A DNA stretch of 64,000 nt from W0P28-013 sp964570565 (GCA_964570565.1 CAZMYT010000001.1:1-64000); one strand, 5' to 3'; positions 35,092-43,364 are shown, counted from the stretch's first letter. Notes: generated by a model from the letters alone, not told the origin. Numbers and translations are program-made.

Positions 35092-35718
35092 ATGATAAAT
35101 AGAACATTGCAGACTTACATAGAAACTCACATTTTACCGCAGTACGATTCGTTTGATAAAGGTCATAATCGACACCATATTGAGCAAGTGATTGCCGAAA
35201 GTTTGATTCTTGCCCAATCGTACGATGTCGACCGAAACATGGTGTATGTTATTGCGGCGTATCACGATAGCGGTATTCCTCAAGGGCGCGAGCTTCATCA
35301 TCTATTTTCGGGCGAAAAATTACTAGCGGATACGCGCCTAAATGAATGGTTTACGCCGGAGCAGTTGTTAATTATGCGTGATGCCATAGAAGATCATCGG
35401 GCATCGGGCAAAAACGCGCCGCGTACTATTTATGGTTCTATTGTGGCGGAAGCCGATCGCGATATCGTGGCTTCTGTTATTTTGCGGCGTACCATTCAGT
35501 TTGGGCTCAAACAGTTTCCCAATGAGCCGTTTGCCTTTCATTTTGAACGCGCTGTAGCGCATTTGAACGAAAAATATGCCGCAGGCGGTTATCTCAAACT
35601 GCATCTTAAAAGTGCGAAAAATGAACGTGGTTTGGCTGAGCTACGCGCGTTGATTGCCGATAAAGTGGCACTCGAAAAGGCCTGCGTAGCTATTTTTAAC
35701 GAAGAATTAACGACGTGA
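35092..35718 (+). CDS. HD-domain phosphohydrolase
   Basis: A 208-residue protein. The metal-binding HD motif is split as NRHHIEQVIAES, then YHDSGIPQG, then EDHRASG, typical of HD hydrolases acting on nucleotides or phosphates; the substrate is unknown. The start is the ATG at 35092 (MINRTLQTY); the in-frame TTG at 35077 overlaps the promoter. It begins a plus-strand run with the DUF2156 protein (3 bp gap) and a GNAT. Confidence 0.85.
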   Translation: MINRTLQTYIETHILPQYDSFDKGHNRHHIEQVIAESLILAQSYDVDRNMVYVIAAYHDSGIPQGRELHHLFSGEKLLADTRLNEWFTPEQLLIMRDAIEDHRASGKNAPRTIYGSIVAEADRDIVASVILRRTIQFGLKQFPNEPFAFHFERAVAHLNEKYAAGGYLKLHLKSAKNERGLAELRALIADKVALEKACVAIFNEELTT

Positions 35719-35721
35719 TGT

Positions 35722-36621
35722 ATGCTTCAATTTAAAGAATTAACACTGGCTGACAAAGCGACCATTCAAGGTTATACATTGACGAGTAATCGACGTAATT
35801 GCGATTTGTCGTTTGCCAATCTGTGTAGTTGGCGGTTTTTGTATCAGACCGAATTTGCGGAAATGGATGGCTATCTTATTTTTCGGTTTCGGTTGAATAA
35901 AGAGTTGTCGTATATGATGCCCGTGGGTCAAGGTAATTTGCAGCCTGTTATTTTGGCCATGATAGCCGATGCCGAATCGCTTGGTTTACCGTTTGTGATG
36001 CGCGGTGTGAGTGTACGCATGCGTGCCGATTTAGAACAAACGTTTCCCGACAAGTTTCAGTTTGAGTCGAATCGTGATTATGCCGATTATATTTATCTCA
36101 GAGACCATTTAACCACGTTGCGTGGTAAGAAGTTTCAAGCCAAACGTAACCATGTGAATAAGTTTTTACGTTTATATCCTGATTTTACGTATTACGAACT
36201 GACGCCCGAATTGGTTCCTGAATGTTTAGCGTTGGAGGCTCAGTGGGCTGAGGAAACTCTGCAGACCAATATGGTTGCTTTGGAATCTGAACGACGATCC
36301 CTGACCTATGCGTTGGAACATTTTCATGAACTCGATTTAGTTGGAGGTGTACTTTGTGTGGCTGGTAAAATGGCCGCTTTTACTTACGGAACACCTATCA
36401 ATGCGTTCACGTTTGATGTTTGCGTGGAAAAAGCCGATACGAATATCGAAGGTGCTTACGCTATGATAAATTATGAATTTGCACGTCGTTTGCCTGAACA
36501 CTATCAATTTATCAATCGCGAAGAAGATTTAGGTATCGCTGGTTTACGTCAAGCAAAATTATCGTATCAGCCGCACGAAATTCTCGAAAAATGTCGTGTC
36601 ACTTTAATGGACAATAAATAA
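35722..36621 (+). CDS. DUF2156 protein (lysylphosphatidylglycerol synthase C-terminal-like)
   Basis: A 299-residue soluble protein resembling the catalytic domain of MprF/LPG synthases, which has two GNAT-like halves and uses aminoacyl-tRNA. Recognisable segments are LRGKKFQAKRNHVNKFLRLYPDFTYYELT and FTYGTPINAFTFDVCVEKADTNIEGAYAMINYEFAR, which the family shares. It lacks any membrane part, so it is unlikely to be a lipid flippase-synthase. It sits between an HD hydrolase and a GNAT; function unknown. Confidence 0.85.
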   Translation: MLQFKELTLADKATIQGYTLTSNRRNCDLSFANLCSWRFLYQTEFAEMDGYLIFRFRLNKELSYMMPVGQGNLQPVILAMIADAESLGLPFVMRGVSVRMRADLEQTFPDKFQFESNRDYADYIYLRDHLTTLRGKKFQAKRNHVNKFLRLYPDFTYYELTPELVPECLALEAQWAEETLQTNMVALESERRSLTYALEHFHELDLVGGVLCVAGKMAAFTYGTPINAFTFDVCVEKADTNIEGAYAMINYEFARRLPEHYQFINREEDLGIAGLRQAKLSYQPHEILEKCRVTLMDNK

Positions 36622-36625
36622 ACGT

Positions 36626-37624
36626 ATGCGAGCACAACTACAACAACTTTATGTACGCTGTTTCGACGATAGTGAGGCGTTTGTTGACTACTATTTTCAA
36701 CAGCGTTATACCGATGATCGTACGCAATATATCCTGCGCGACTCACAACCTGTAGCGGCTTTACAAACGCTGTCGTATCCGATGTTATTCGGAGGACGAT
36801 TGTGTGCTACGGCTTATCTGTCGGCAGTGTGTACGCATCCCGATTATCGCCATCAAGGTTTGATGCACAATTTATTGGTTCAAACGCATCAAGCACTGGC
36901 TGCTCGTGGTGTGGCCGCCGCTTGGCTTATTCCTGCTAAACCGTGGCTGTACCATGTGTACGCCAAACAGCAGTATGCGACCGTTTTTTACCAAGAAACT
37001 GAACTGGTATCGGTGGAGCAACTTGAGTTGACAACCAATTGTCGCGTGGAATTGTTGAAGCCAGAATGGATAGTGAAAGTATTTGATTTTTTCAATGATC
37101 AGTTATTGAAAAAGCCCTATGCTATTTTGCATACTGAAGAGGATTTTAAAGTGGTTTTAGGCGCCTTGCAGTTGGAGCATGGACAAGTTCTGGTGGCGTT
37201 TACCGCCGAACAAATTTCGGGTGTGGCGCTGGTGACTTCGGAAGGAAAAATCCTCGAATTGCTAGCTAATAGTGCTACTGAACGTGCCGCTTTGTTGGGT
37301 GAAGTTGGTGCACGTTATGACTTGGAGGTTGTGACGTGTTTGGTAGAAGCGGTAGGTGCCGCTAAAAAACCGTTTGGCATGTTGCGTGTGTTTTCGGCTG
37401 AAAAACTATTGAAACTCTATGCTGGCACGCATTTCGATTGTAAGATGACTATCCACTTACGTGACGAGGAATTACCAGAAAATAACGGCTGTTATACGTT
37501 GTCGCAAGGCGTGTGTGCCAAAAGTGAAGTGACACCAGAAACCACCGCTTGGACGATGCAACAATTAGCTTCGTTTTTGTTTGAAAATGCCTATCCACAT
37601 GTGAGCCTTATGCTCGATGATTGA
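36626..37624 (+). CDS. GNAT family N-acetyltransferase, Eis-like
   Basis: A 332-residue protein. The N-terminal GNAT fold has the acetyl-CoA motif TAYLSAVCTHPDYRHQGLMHNLLVQTHQAL, in which R/Q-x-x-G-L binds CoA. The C-terminal ~180 residues resemble the extra domains of Eis-type acetyltransferases (MLRVFSAEKLLKLYAGT). The acceptor is unknown. It starts 4 bp after the DUF2156 gene. The 3' end overlaps the convergent lpxK gene by 17 bp. Confidence 0.85.
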   Translation: MRAQLQQLYVRCFDDSEAFVDYYFQQRYTDDRTQYILRDSQPVAALQTLSYPMLFGGRLCATAYLSAVCTHPDYRHQGLMHNLLVQTHQALAARGVAAAWLIPAKPWLYHVYAKQQYATVFYQETELVSVEQLELTTNCRVELLKPEWIVKVFDFFNDQLLKKPYAILHTEEDFKVVLGALQLEHGQVLVAFTAEQISGVALVTSEGKILELLANSATERAALLGEVGARYDLEVVTCLVEAVGAAKKPFGMLRVFSAEKLLKLYAGTHFDCKMTIHLRDEELPENNGCYTLSQGVCAKSEVTPETTAWTMQQLASFLFENAYPHVSLMLDD

Positions 37625-38678
37625 CGTGGTTTAGTAACAGATTATCAAATTCTGCTCCTTGATTCTTTAGAAATTCCACCTGAATACCTAACGTGTAGAG
37701 CGACGATTTAATGGCGTCGGAAACGAATGGATTGTGCAACAAACGCGCCGCATCTTTTTCTGTGGTGATAATCAGTTTTGGCTCTGGTAAACGGTCGAAT
37801 GCGTTTCTTATCGTTTCTAAATCTGTTTTTGTAAAGTCGTGGTGGTCGCTAAACGAAAGCGTGTGTAGTGTATCTGCAAATGGCGTCACGTAATCGTATA
37901 AACCTGTAGCCGACACAATACCTGTGACCACTAAAACGTGCGGTTTTTGTAATCTATTTGCTTCCCAAATAAGTGGCTTGCCATTGAACAGTGGTTTGGG
38001 AGTTTCGTAGGCAAACGTTGAGAAAAAGAGCGACTGATTGGGTGATAATTGTAACGCTTTTCGCCACACGGTTTCGTCCAATTTTGCGGCTGTTGGGCAT
38101 TTGGTGACAATTACACAGTGCGCACGACTCAAGCCTTTTGCCGATTCGCGCAGACGTCCCAATGGTAAATAGGTGTCGGTGTGAATAGAGCGATTATAAT
38201 CCACCAAAACGACTGAAAAACTTGGCGTTACGTGGCGGTGTTGAAATGCATCATCCAATAAAATTACTTCGGGTGGCACTGGCAATGTGAACAGTTGTTC
38301 AATGCCATGAACCCGTTTTTCGTCTACGGCCACCGTCACTTCTGGAAATTTGTGCTGCATTTGAAATGGCTCATCGCCAATGGTGTGCGCGGTGGCAGAA
38401 CTATCAGCCAATACAAATCCTGACGTTTTTCGTTTGTAACCACGGCTCAAAACAGCTAGTCGTTTTTCAGCCGACAATAAGCGTATCACATATTCCGTGT
38501 GTGGCGTTTTGCCTGTGCCGCCTACCGAAATATTGCCAATGCAAATGGTAGGAATGTCAAATTGTTTCGCTGCCAGCAGATGACAATCAAATGCTTTGTT
38601 GCGCAGCCAAGAAACTCCGCCAAAGAGTTGCGATGGCAAGTATAGTAGCAGGCGTTTCCAAAGTGATGATTGGTTCAT
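37608..38678 (-). CDS. lpxK: Tetraacyldisaccharide 4'-kinase
   Basis: A 356-residue enzyme that phosphorylates the lipid A precursor at the 4' position, acting at the inner membrane. Walker A is GNISVGGTGKTPHTEYVIRL; other conserved parts are LSRGYKRKTSGF, GDEPFQM and LDDAFQHRHV. The N-terminal hydrophobic helix that anchors LpxK is present (RLLLYLPSQLFGGVSWLRN). It confirms a Gram-negative lipid A maker. A -7 box (38684-38691) sits only 5 bp before the ATG. Confidence 0.95.
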   Translation of the reverse strand: MNQSSLWKRLLLYLPSQLFGGVSWLRNKAFDCHLLAAKQFDIPTICIGNISVGGTGKTPHTEYVIRLLSAEKRLAVLSRGYKRKTSGFVLADSSATAHTIGDEPFQMQHKFPEVTVAVDEKRVHGIEQLFTLPVPPEVILLDDAFQHRHVTPSFSVVLVDYNRSIHTDTYLPLGRLRESAKGLSRAHCVIVTKCPTAAKLDETVWRKALQLSPNQSLFFSTFAYETPKPLFNGKPLIWEANRLQKPHVLVVTGIVSATGLYDYVTPFADTLHTLSFSDHHDFTKTDLETIRNAFDRLPEPKLIITTEKDAARLLHNPFVSDAIKSSLYTLGIQVEFLKNQGAEFDNLLLNHVNHRA

Positions 38679-38683
38679 GGCGG

Positions 38684-38691
38684 CAAAGATA
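38684..38691 (-). promoter_or_regulatory. -7 box next to the lpxK start (possible leaderless mRNA)
   Basis: TATCTTTG on the minus strand, 5 bp from the ATG. At -33 the sequence reads TTTCT with a 20-nt spacer. Confidence 0.5.
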
Positions 38692-38722
38692 CGTATAAAT
38701 AGGCTGTGTTAAGAAATTCCCG

Positions 38723-39532
38723 TTATGATTGATGAATAGTGAGTTGAGGGAATGGGAAACCAATGCCTTCTTCATTAAATGTAGCATAAATAGTTTTGTT
38801 CACCTCAAAATAGACATCCCAATAATCGCCCGTATTTACCCATGCACGAACGGTGAGGTTTACACTGCTGTCGGCCAAGGCACCTAAAGCTACCAACGTG
38901 GTAGGTTCTTTCAAAATGCGTTTTTCGTTCGCCAAAATACGTTCTACAACCGCTTTTGCTTTTTCATAATCTTCGCCATATTCAATGCCGATAATCCACT
39001 CCACGCGGCGCGTCACTTGGTTACTGTAGTTGGTTAGTACGCCATTGCTAAGCGCGCCATTGGGAATGTAGTTTACTTTGTTGTCGGCGGTAGTTAAAAT
39101 GGTGTGAAAAATTTGAATCTCTTTCACCGTACCGCTTAAACCTTGCGCTTCTATAAAATCGCCTACTTTAAAAGGTTTGATTAACAGAATGATTAAGCCG
39201 CCAGCAAAATTTTGGAGATTGCCGCTTAATGCCATACCAATGGCCACACCAGCCGACGCCAATAAGGCTGCAAACGACGTGGTTTCAATACCCAAAGCAC
39301 TGATGACTGCGATAATTAAGAAAATGGTCAGCGTGATGTTTACCAAACTACTTAAAAAAGAGCGTACCGATGGTTCTAAATCGCGTTTAGCCACTACACG
39401 TGCGACTACTTTGTTGACGCCTTTTATCACATAGCGTCCAATAACATAAATGACTAATGCCGTTAAAATACTTTTCCCTAGTTCAACGCCTGACACTAGC
39501 AATTGATCTAAAATTTTGTCGATTGAATCCAT
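38723..39532 (-). CDS. MscS family mechanosensitive channel
   Basis: A 269-residue small-conductance channel with three N-terminal transmembrane helices (residues ~15-40, 60-85 and 90-120) and the pore helix signature LLASAGVAIGMALSGNLQNFAGGLIILL. The beta-domain follows (KPFKVGDFIEAQGLSGTVKEI) and then the alpha/beta C-terminal part. It relieves osmotic downshock. No promoter with a TAnnTTTG box is obvious; it stands between lpxK and the BspA-like gene. Confidence 0.93.
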   Translation of the reverse strand: MDSIDKILDQLLVSGVELGKSILTALVIYVIGRYVIKGVNKVVARVVAKRDLEPSVRSFLSSLVNITLTIFLIIAVISALGIETTSFAALLASAGVAIGMALSGNLQNFAGGLIILLIKPFKVGDFIEAQGLSGTVKEIQIFHTILTTADNKVNYIPNGALSNGVLTNYSNQVTRRVEWIIGIEYGEDYEKAKAVVERILANEKRILKEPTTLVALGALADSSVNLTVRAWVNTGDYWDVYFEVNKTIYATFNEEGIGFPFPQLTIHQS

Positions 39533-39585
39533 AATTAATAATTTTGCTATAATTTAAGTAGTAAAGTGGAATTATTTATTGACAA

Positions 39586-41382
39586 CTACGGAACCATTAA
39601 TTTCATAGTTTTTTGTCCTACTTTCACAAGGTAAAGTCCTGTACTTGGTACCGAGAATTCTTGTTTTGTGCAAGAACCTTGTGTAATCAAACGACCAAAT
39701 ATGTCATAAATAATTACAGGTAAATTTTCGCTATTATTCACAATTATTTTTGTATTGTGTGCGTAAACTCCATCAATTACTGTTGTTTGCTGAATGGCTG
39801 TGACGACTTTAAATTTTGCTGTTAATGTGGTATCGCTAATTAAATTAATATTGCGCTGATTTGAAGTGATATTGTCAGCCCATTCCATGAATTCATATCC
39901 GTCATTCGCAATAGCTTCTATTGGAACTATCGTTCCATAAGCATATGTGCCTCCACCTGTGACAGTTCCCATGTTTTCATCATTTGTAGTAAGTGTTAAT
40001 GTGAACGAATCAATTTCAAATTCAGCTGTCAAGCTCGTATCACTGACCAAATATATATTTCGAGGATTGGTGGTTATACCATCATTCCAATGAGTAAAGT
40101 GATAGTGTGTTTTGTTTTTTGCACTTATTTGTACAACTGTATTATTTACGTAGGTACCAGCACCAGTTACAGAACCCATTGTATTGTCATTTACCTGTAA
40201 TGTGACAGTACTTGTTTTGACAAATTGAGCTACGAAAGATGTGTCTTGTGTTACTATAATATTGCGTGGATTGTCGGTGTTTTCATCATTCCATTTTACA
40301 AATCGATAACCAGTATTTGCGATTGCTCTGATTTGAGCCGTTTTGTTATAAATGTATGCTCCAGCACCAGTTACAGAGCCCATTTCTGAATCATTGACAT
40401 TTAGTGAAACGTTTAACGTATCAATTACAAATTTAGCCGTAAAGGTTACATCACTAACAAGATTTACAATACGTGGGTTTTCTGTATTTCCGTCATTCCA
40501 TTCCAAGAATTTATAACCTACAGATGGTGTTGCTTCTATACTATTATCACATAATACACTGACATTGGCAGTTCCAAATTGTGTGTTATTGCTTTGTACA
40601 GTTACGTGATAGTCGCTGAACATGGAACCTTGTATTGTAGAAATAGATTTCCAACCCGTTATTTTTTTGTAGTCATCTACAGTGCCACAAGGTACAAATA
40701 ATTTAGTTAGCGCACTTTCAAAAGCTGTTTGGGAGCCAGTCGTTGGCGGTACTGTGGCTTTACATGTAACCGTGGTTAGACGTTTACAACCCTTTATAGC
40801 ATAATTCCCCATGCTTTGGACACCACTTGGTATTGTTAAGGTTGTTAATTGCGTTAGCCCGTTACATAAATATGCAGGAATATGCTCTACACTGTCACCA
40901 AAAGAAAATAGAGCTAATGTGTTTGCTACAGAACTAAATGGACAGCTTGTGAAATTTCCACACCGTTTTGCGTTCCACCAGATATAAGATATACTACTAC
41001 ATCCTTCAAAGGCTGTAGGGTCAATAGTTGTGACGGCACTATTTATCTTTATATTTTGTAGGCTTGTACACGTCGCAAAGGCTCTATAATCTATACTTGT
41101 AATACTAGTTGGCATGGTTACGTAACGCAAATTACTACAAGATTGGAACGCTTGTCTCCCTATTGACGTGACTTCGTATGTAACACCAAGGTATGATACG
41201 GAACTTGGGATGGTGATAGAAGTACTAGTGTATGTTTGGGTACTATTATATGTTACTGCTACCGTATAAGGTTCAGAAGCATGGGTTACATAATACCAAA
41301 CATTATTTACTTGGAAGGTGGTGGCGAAAAGGCTTGTATTAATAGCTAAAATGACTAGAATTGCCCAAAAACGTGTTTTCAT
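39586..41382 (-). CDS. BspA-like leucine-rich repeat and InlB B-repeat surface protein with T9SS tail
   Basis: A 598-residue secreted protein. After the signal peptide (MKTRFWAILVILAINTSLFA) come BspA-type LRRs (TSIGRQAFQSCSNLRYVTMP, TSIDYRAFATCTSLQNIKIN, DPTAFEGCSSISYI). Four InlB B-repeat-like units follow (residues ~280-540), each with a W-x-D-(G/E/N) and NPR pattern such as FLEWNDGNTENPRIVNLVSD. The C-terminus (VNNSENLPVIIYDIFGRLIT) is a T9SS sorting tail. I start at 41382; an in-frame ATG at 41406 adds eight residues. A role in adhesion is usual for BspA proteins. It follows a small P-loop-like protein gene with a short gap. Confidence 0.88.
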   Translation of the reverse strand: MKTRFWAILVILAINTSLFATTFQVNNVWYYVTHASEPYTVAVTYNSTQTYTSTSITIPSSVSYLGVTYEVTSIGRQAFQSCSNLRYVTMPTSITSIDYRAFATCTSLQNIKINSAVTTIDPTAFEGCSSISYIWWNAKRCGNFTSCPFSSVANTLALFSFGDSVEHIPAYLCNGLTQLTTLTIPSGVQSMGNYAIKGCKRLTTVTCKATVPPTTGSQTAFESALTKLFVPCGTVDDYKKITGWKSISTIQGSMFSDYHVTVQSNNTQFGTANVSVLCDNSIEATPSVGYKFLEWNDGNTENPRIVNLVSDVTFTAKFVIDTLNVSLNVNDSEMGSVTGAGAYIYNKTAQIRAIANTGYRFVKWNDENTDNPRNIIVTQDTSFVAQFVKTSTVTLQVNDNTMGSVTGAGTYVNNTVVQISAKNKTHYHFTHWNDGITTNPRNIYLVSDTSLTAEFEIDSFTLTLTTNDENMGTVTGGGTYAYGTIVPIEAIANDGYEFMEWADNITSNQRNINLISDTTLTAKFKVVTAIQQTTVIDGVYAHNTKIIVNNSENLPVIIYDIFGRLITQGSCTKQEFSVPSTGLYLVKVGQKTMKLMVP

Positions 41383-41414
41383 AGTTAATTGTATTATGAT
41401 TTTCATCCCTGTAA

Positions 41415-41879
41415 TTAAAATTTCAACAATCTCAATGCTATTTTGATAATGGCCTCTGCCATAAATTTATTTATATCCAACATCTCAGGTAGTTGTGAGC
41501 TTAGTTCTGTCTTTTTATCTGAATTAAAATTTTGAAACCAAAAAATATTTTCATAATTACCATTCGTTTTTGCATTGTCGACGTTTTGTGTTGTTTTGCC
41601 ACTTGTTCTAGCTGCGCAAATAATAATGTCTACATTCAATTTAACAGCTTTATCTAAGAATTCTTTGTGATAAGGGCAAGGGTCTCCTAATGAACAAACT
41701 ACAATTGATTTACCTTCAATTTCAAATAACGCCCATACATCAGAATTGTATACATCTCCTGTCCATATAACTTCCTTTGGAAGATGATTTTGAGATAATA
41801 GTTCAAATACCATTCGTAAGCTTGTGGTTTTGCCCCAATTTGCACGAGCATAGTCACAGATAATAAATTTCTTGTTCAT
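41415..41879 (-). CDS. Small P-loop-like protein, unknown family
   Basis: A 154-residue protein of unknown family. It starts MNKKFIICDYARANWGKTTSLRMV: a Walker A-like NWGKTT preceded by a beta-strand. A second hydrophobic strand, VDIIICAART, may be Walker B-like, although the acid sits at its beginning. SIVVCSLGDPCPYHKEF looks like a nucleotide-binding loop. No membrane segment. It lies 32 bp upstream of the BspA-like gene on the same strand and, with a TATATTTG box upstream, probably begins that transcript. I cannot assign a function. Confidence 0.6.
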   Translation of the reverse strand: MNKKFIICDYARANWGKTTSLRMVFELLSQNHLPKEVIWTGDVYNSDVWALFEIEGKSIVVCSLGDPCPYHKEFLDKAVKLNVDIIICAARTSGKTTQNVDNAKTNGNYENIFWFQNFNSDKKTELSSQLPEMLDINKFMAEAIIKIALRLLKF

Positions 41880-41978
41880 GAAAAAGTGTATATTATGTTA
41901 GTTGATGATATTTTAAACGGAATGTCAATTAATCTTATATCACATAAATCGACCCTCTATTCTCTATTTATGGAGACG

Positions 41979-41986
41979 CAAATATA
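41979..41986 (-). promoter_or_regulatory. -7 box for the P-loop/BspA-like transcript
   Basis: TATATTTG on the minus strand; a CAAA (TTTG on the minus strand) lies at 42010-42013 with a 23-nt spacer, slightly longer than usual. Confidence 0.45.
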
Positions 41987-42002
41987 ATCATTGTTTTTTG
42001 TT

Positions 42003-42026
42003 TTATTTGCAAATAAGCGCTTATTT
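42003..42026. repeat. Two overlapping perfect palindromes
   Basis: TTATTTGCAAATAA (42003-42016) and AAATAAGCGCTTATTT (42011-42026) share AAATAA. They lie between the divergent P-loop and queuosine genes, in the -33 area of the minus-strand promoter. Confidence 0.6.
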
Positions 42027-42102
42027 TTTCGTTTTTGTTAAACACAATCTGCAATTTTAAATTTGTAATTTTAGGGTTGTAATAAGGTAGTTAATAGAAA
42101 TA

Positions 42103-42133
42103 ATTGTCGTGTTACACTTTTTTTGTATCTTTG
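42103..42133 (+). promoter_or_regulatory. Promoter for the queuosine operon
   Basis: ATTG at 42103-42106 (close to TTTG), 19-nt spacer, TATCTTTG at 42126-42133. The transcript would begin near 42140, so the probable riboswitch lies in its leader. Confidence 0.65.
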
Positions 42134-42145
42134 CAGCCTCAATTT

Positions 42146-42214
42146 ATGGCGCCTTTGTCTCGTACCGAGATAGGCCGTGTGCTTGGTCAACCACGTAAAA
42201 AACAAGAAATATGA
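42146..42214 (+). CDS. 22-codon leader ORF running through the riboswitch
   Basis: ATG at 42146 opens 22 codons (first residues MAPLSRTEIGRVLG) ending in TGA at 42212-42214, which overlaps the yhhQ ATG (ATGA). It spans the whole preQ1 aptamer. It has no NAU/NAC codons, which are the ones read by queuosine tRNAs. It could be chance; position and overlap suggest translational coupling. Confidence 0.35.
   Translation: MAPLSRTEIGRVLGQPRKKQEI
42172..42206 (+). ncRNA. PreQ1-I riboswitch aptamer (probable)
   Basis: Stem P1: CGTG 42076-type arm at 42176-42179 pairs with CACG at 42192-42195. The loop holds TGC, whose C is at the position that pairs with preQ1, then TTG. The A-rich tail TAAAAAA is followed by CAAG (42203-42206), which can pair with CTTG (42182-42185) to form the P2 pseudoknot. 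Layout matches the class I preQ1 riboswitch of Bacillus subtilis point by point. It stops 4 nt before the yhhQ ATG, so control is most likely over translation. The genes behind it take up and make queuosine precursors, as expected. Confidence 0.78.
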
Positions 42215-42891
42215 AACAACAAGTATCTGTTCCCTTCATGCTGTTGGGCATTCTTTTTAATGTCTGCCTTATCACAGCTAATTTGCTCGAAACCAAAGTA
42301 ATCACAGTTTTTGGAATTACCATGACTGCCGGTTTGTTAGTGTTTCCCATTTCGTACATCATCAACGATTGTATTGCCGAAGTGTGGGGATTCAAAAAGG
42401 CGCGTCTTATCATTTGGAGTGGTTTTGCCATGAACTTTTTTGTGGTGGCTATGGGGCAAATTGCCGTTATGCTGCCAGCCGCTCCGTTTTGGGAAGGCGA
42501 AGCGAGTTTTAACTTTGTATTTGGCATGGCGCCACGCATTGTAGTAGCTTCGTTAGCGGCGTTTTTAGTCGGTTCGTTCCTCAATGCGTTTGTTATGAGT
42601 AAAATGAAATTGCTGCACGCTGGCAAACATTTCTCGTTGCGTGCGGTGTTGAGTACGCTCGTGGGTGAAACGGCCGATTCCATTATCTTTTTCCCCATTG
42701 CTTTTGGCGGTATTATTCCAGGCATCGAACTACTCAAACTGATGGCGGTTCAAATTGTGCTCAAATCGCTTTACGAAGTCGTGGTGTTGCCGCTCACCAT
42801 TCGCGTGGTGAAAGCCATTAAAAAGGTAGAAGGCGTTGATACATTCGATGCGGGAGTGTCGTACAATCCATTGAAAATTAAAGACATTTAA
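42211..42891 (+). CDS. yhhQ: Queuosine precursor transporter (YhhQ/VUT family)
   Basis: A 226-residue inner-membrane protein with about six transmembrane helices, in the DUF165/VUT family that imports queuosine precursors (preQ0/preQ1). Conserved parts: LFNVCLITANLLETKVITVFGI, VFPISYIINDCIAEVWGFKKAR and LVGETADSIIFFPIAFGG. It begins 4 nt after the probable preQ1-I aptamer and is followed by queF at 20 bp, which supports the function. Confidence 0.92.
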   Translation: MKQQVSVPFMLLGILFNVCLITANLLETKVITVFGITMTAGLLVFPISYIINDCIAEVWGFKKARLIIWSGFAMNFFVVAMGQIAVMLPAAPFWEGEASFNFVFGMAPRIVVASLAAFLVGSFLNAFVMSKMKLLHAGKHFSLRAVLSTLVGETADSIIFFPIAFGGIIPGIELLKLMAVQIVLKSLYEVVVLPLTIRVVKAIKKVEGVDTFDAGVSYNPLKIKDI

Positions 42892-42911
42892 TTACGTTTA
42901 TTCAATCTAGT

Positions 42912-43364
42912 ATGGCATTAAACGATCAACTGAGTTTGCTCGGCCGCAAAACCGAGTACAAACAAACCTATGCGCCCGAAGTGCTCGAGGCATTCGATAA
43001 CAAACACCCCGACAACGACTATTGGGTGCGGTTCAACTGTCCCGAATTTACCAGTTTGTGTCCCATTACGGGACAACCCGATTTTGCTGAAATTCGCATT
43101 AGCTATATGCCAGCGATGAAAATGGTAGAAAGCAAAAGTTTGAAACTCTACTTGTTTAGCTTTCGCAATCATGGCGCATTTCACGAAGATTGTGTCAATA
43201 TTATTATGAAAGACCTCATCGCCTTGATGCAGCCCAAATACATCGAAGTAACAGGCATTTTCACGCCTCGTGGCGGCATTTCTATCTATCCGTTTGCCAA
43301 CTACGGACAAGCTGGCACCAAGTACGAAGCCATGGCGGCGCAACGCCTTGCCAACCACCAATAA
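42912..43364 (+). CDS. queF: NADPH-dependent preQ0 reductase
   Basis: A 150-residue T-fold enzyme that reduces the nitrile of 7-cyano-7-deazaguanine (preQ0) to the amine preQ1, in queuosine biosynthesis. The catalytic cysteine is C50 in FTSLCPITGQPDFA with D57 as acid. The family signature ESKSLKLYLFSFRNHGAFHEDCVN is intact. Length is that of the small unimodular type. With yhhQ it forms the queuosine operon under the riboswitch. Confidence 0.96.
   Translation: MALNDQLSLLGRKTEYKQTYAPEVLEAFDNKHPDNDYWVRFNCPEFTSLCPITGQPDFAEIRISYMPAMKMVESKSLKLYLFSFRNHGAFHEDCVNIIMKDLIALMQPKYIEVTGIFTPRGGISIYPFANYGQAGTKYEAMAAQRLANHQ

Larger units (their letters stand above)
41880..42145. other. Divergent intergenic region upstream of the P-loop gene and the queuosine operon
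   Basis: AT-rich region (266 bp up to the leader ORF, 331 bp up to yhhQ) with a -7 box for each side (41979-41986 minus, 42126-42133 plus) and two overlapping perfect palindromes (42003-42026). No gene seen. Confidence 0.6.

Noticed and set aside
42144..42737. Open frame of 197 codons on the minus strand over the yhhQ gene
   Set aside because: It mirrors the codon pattern of the true plus-strand gene; yhhQ has clear membrane helices, family motifs and operon context.
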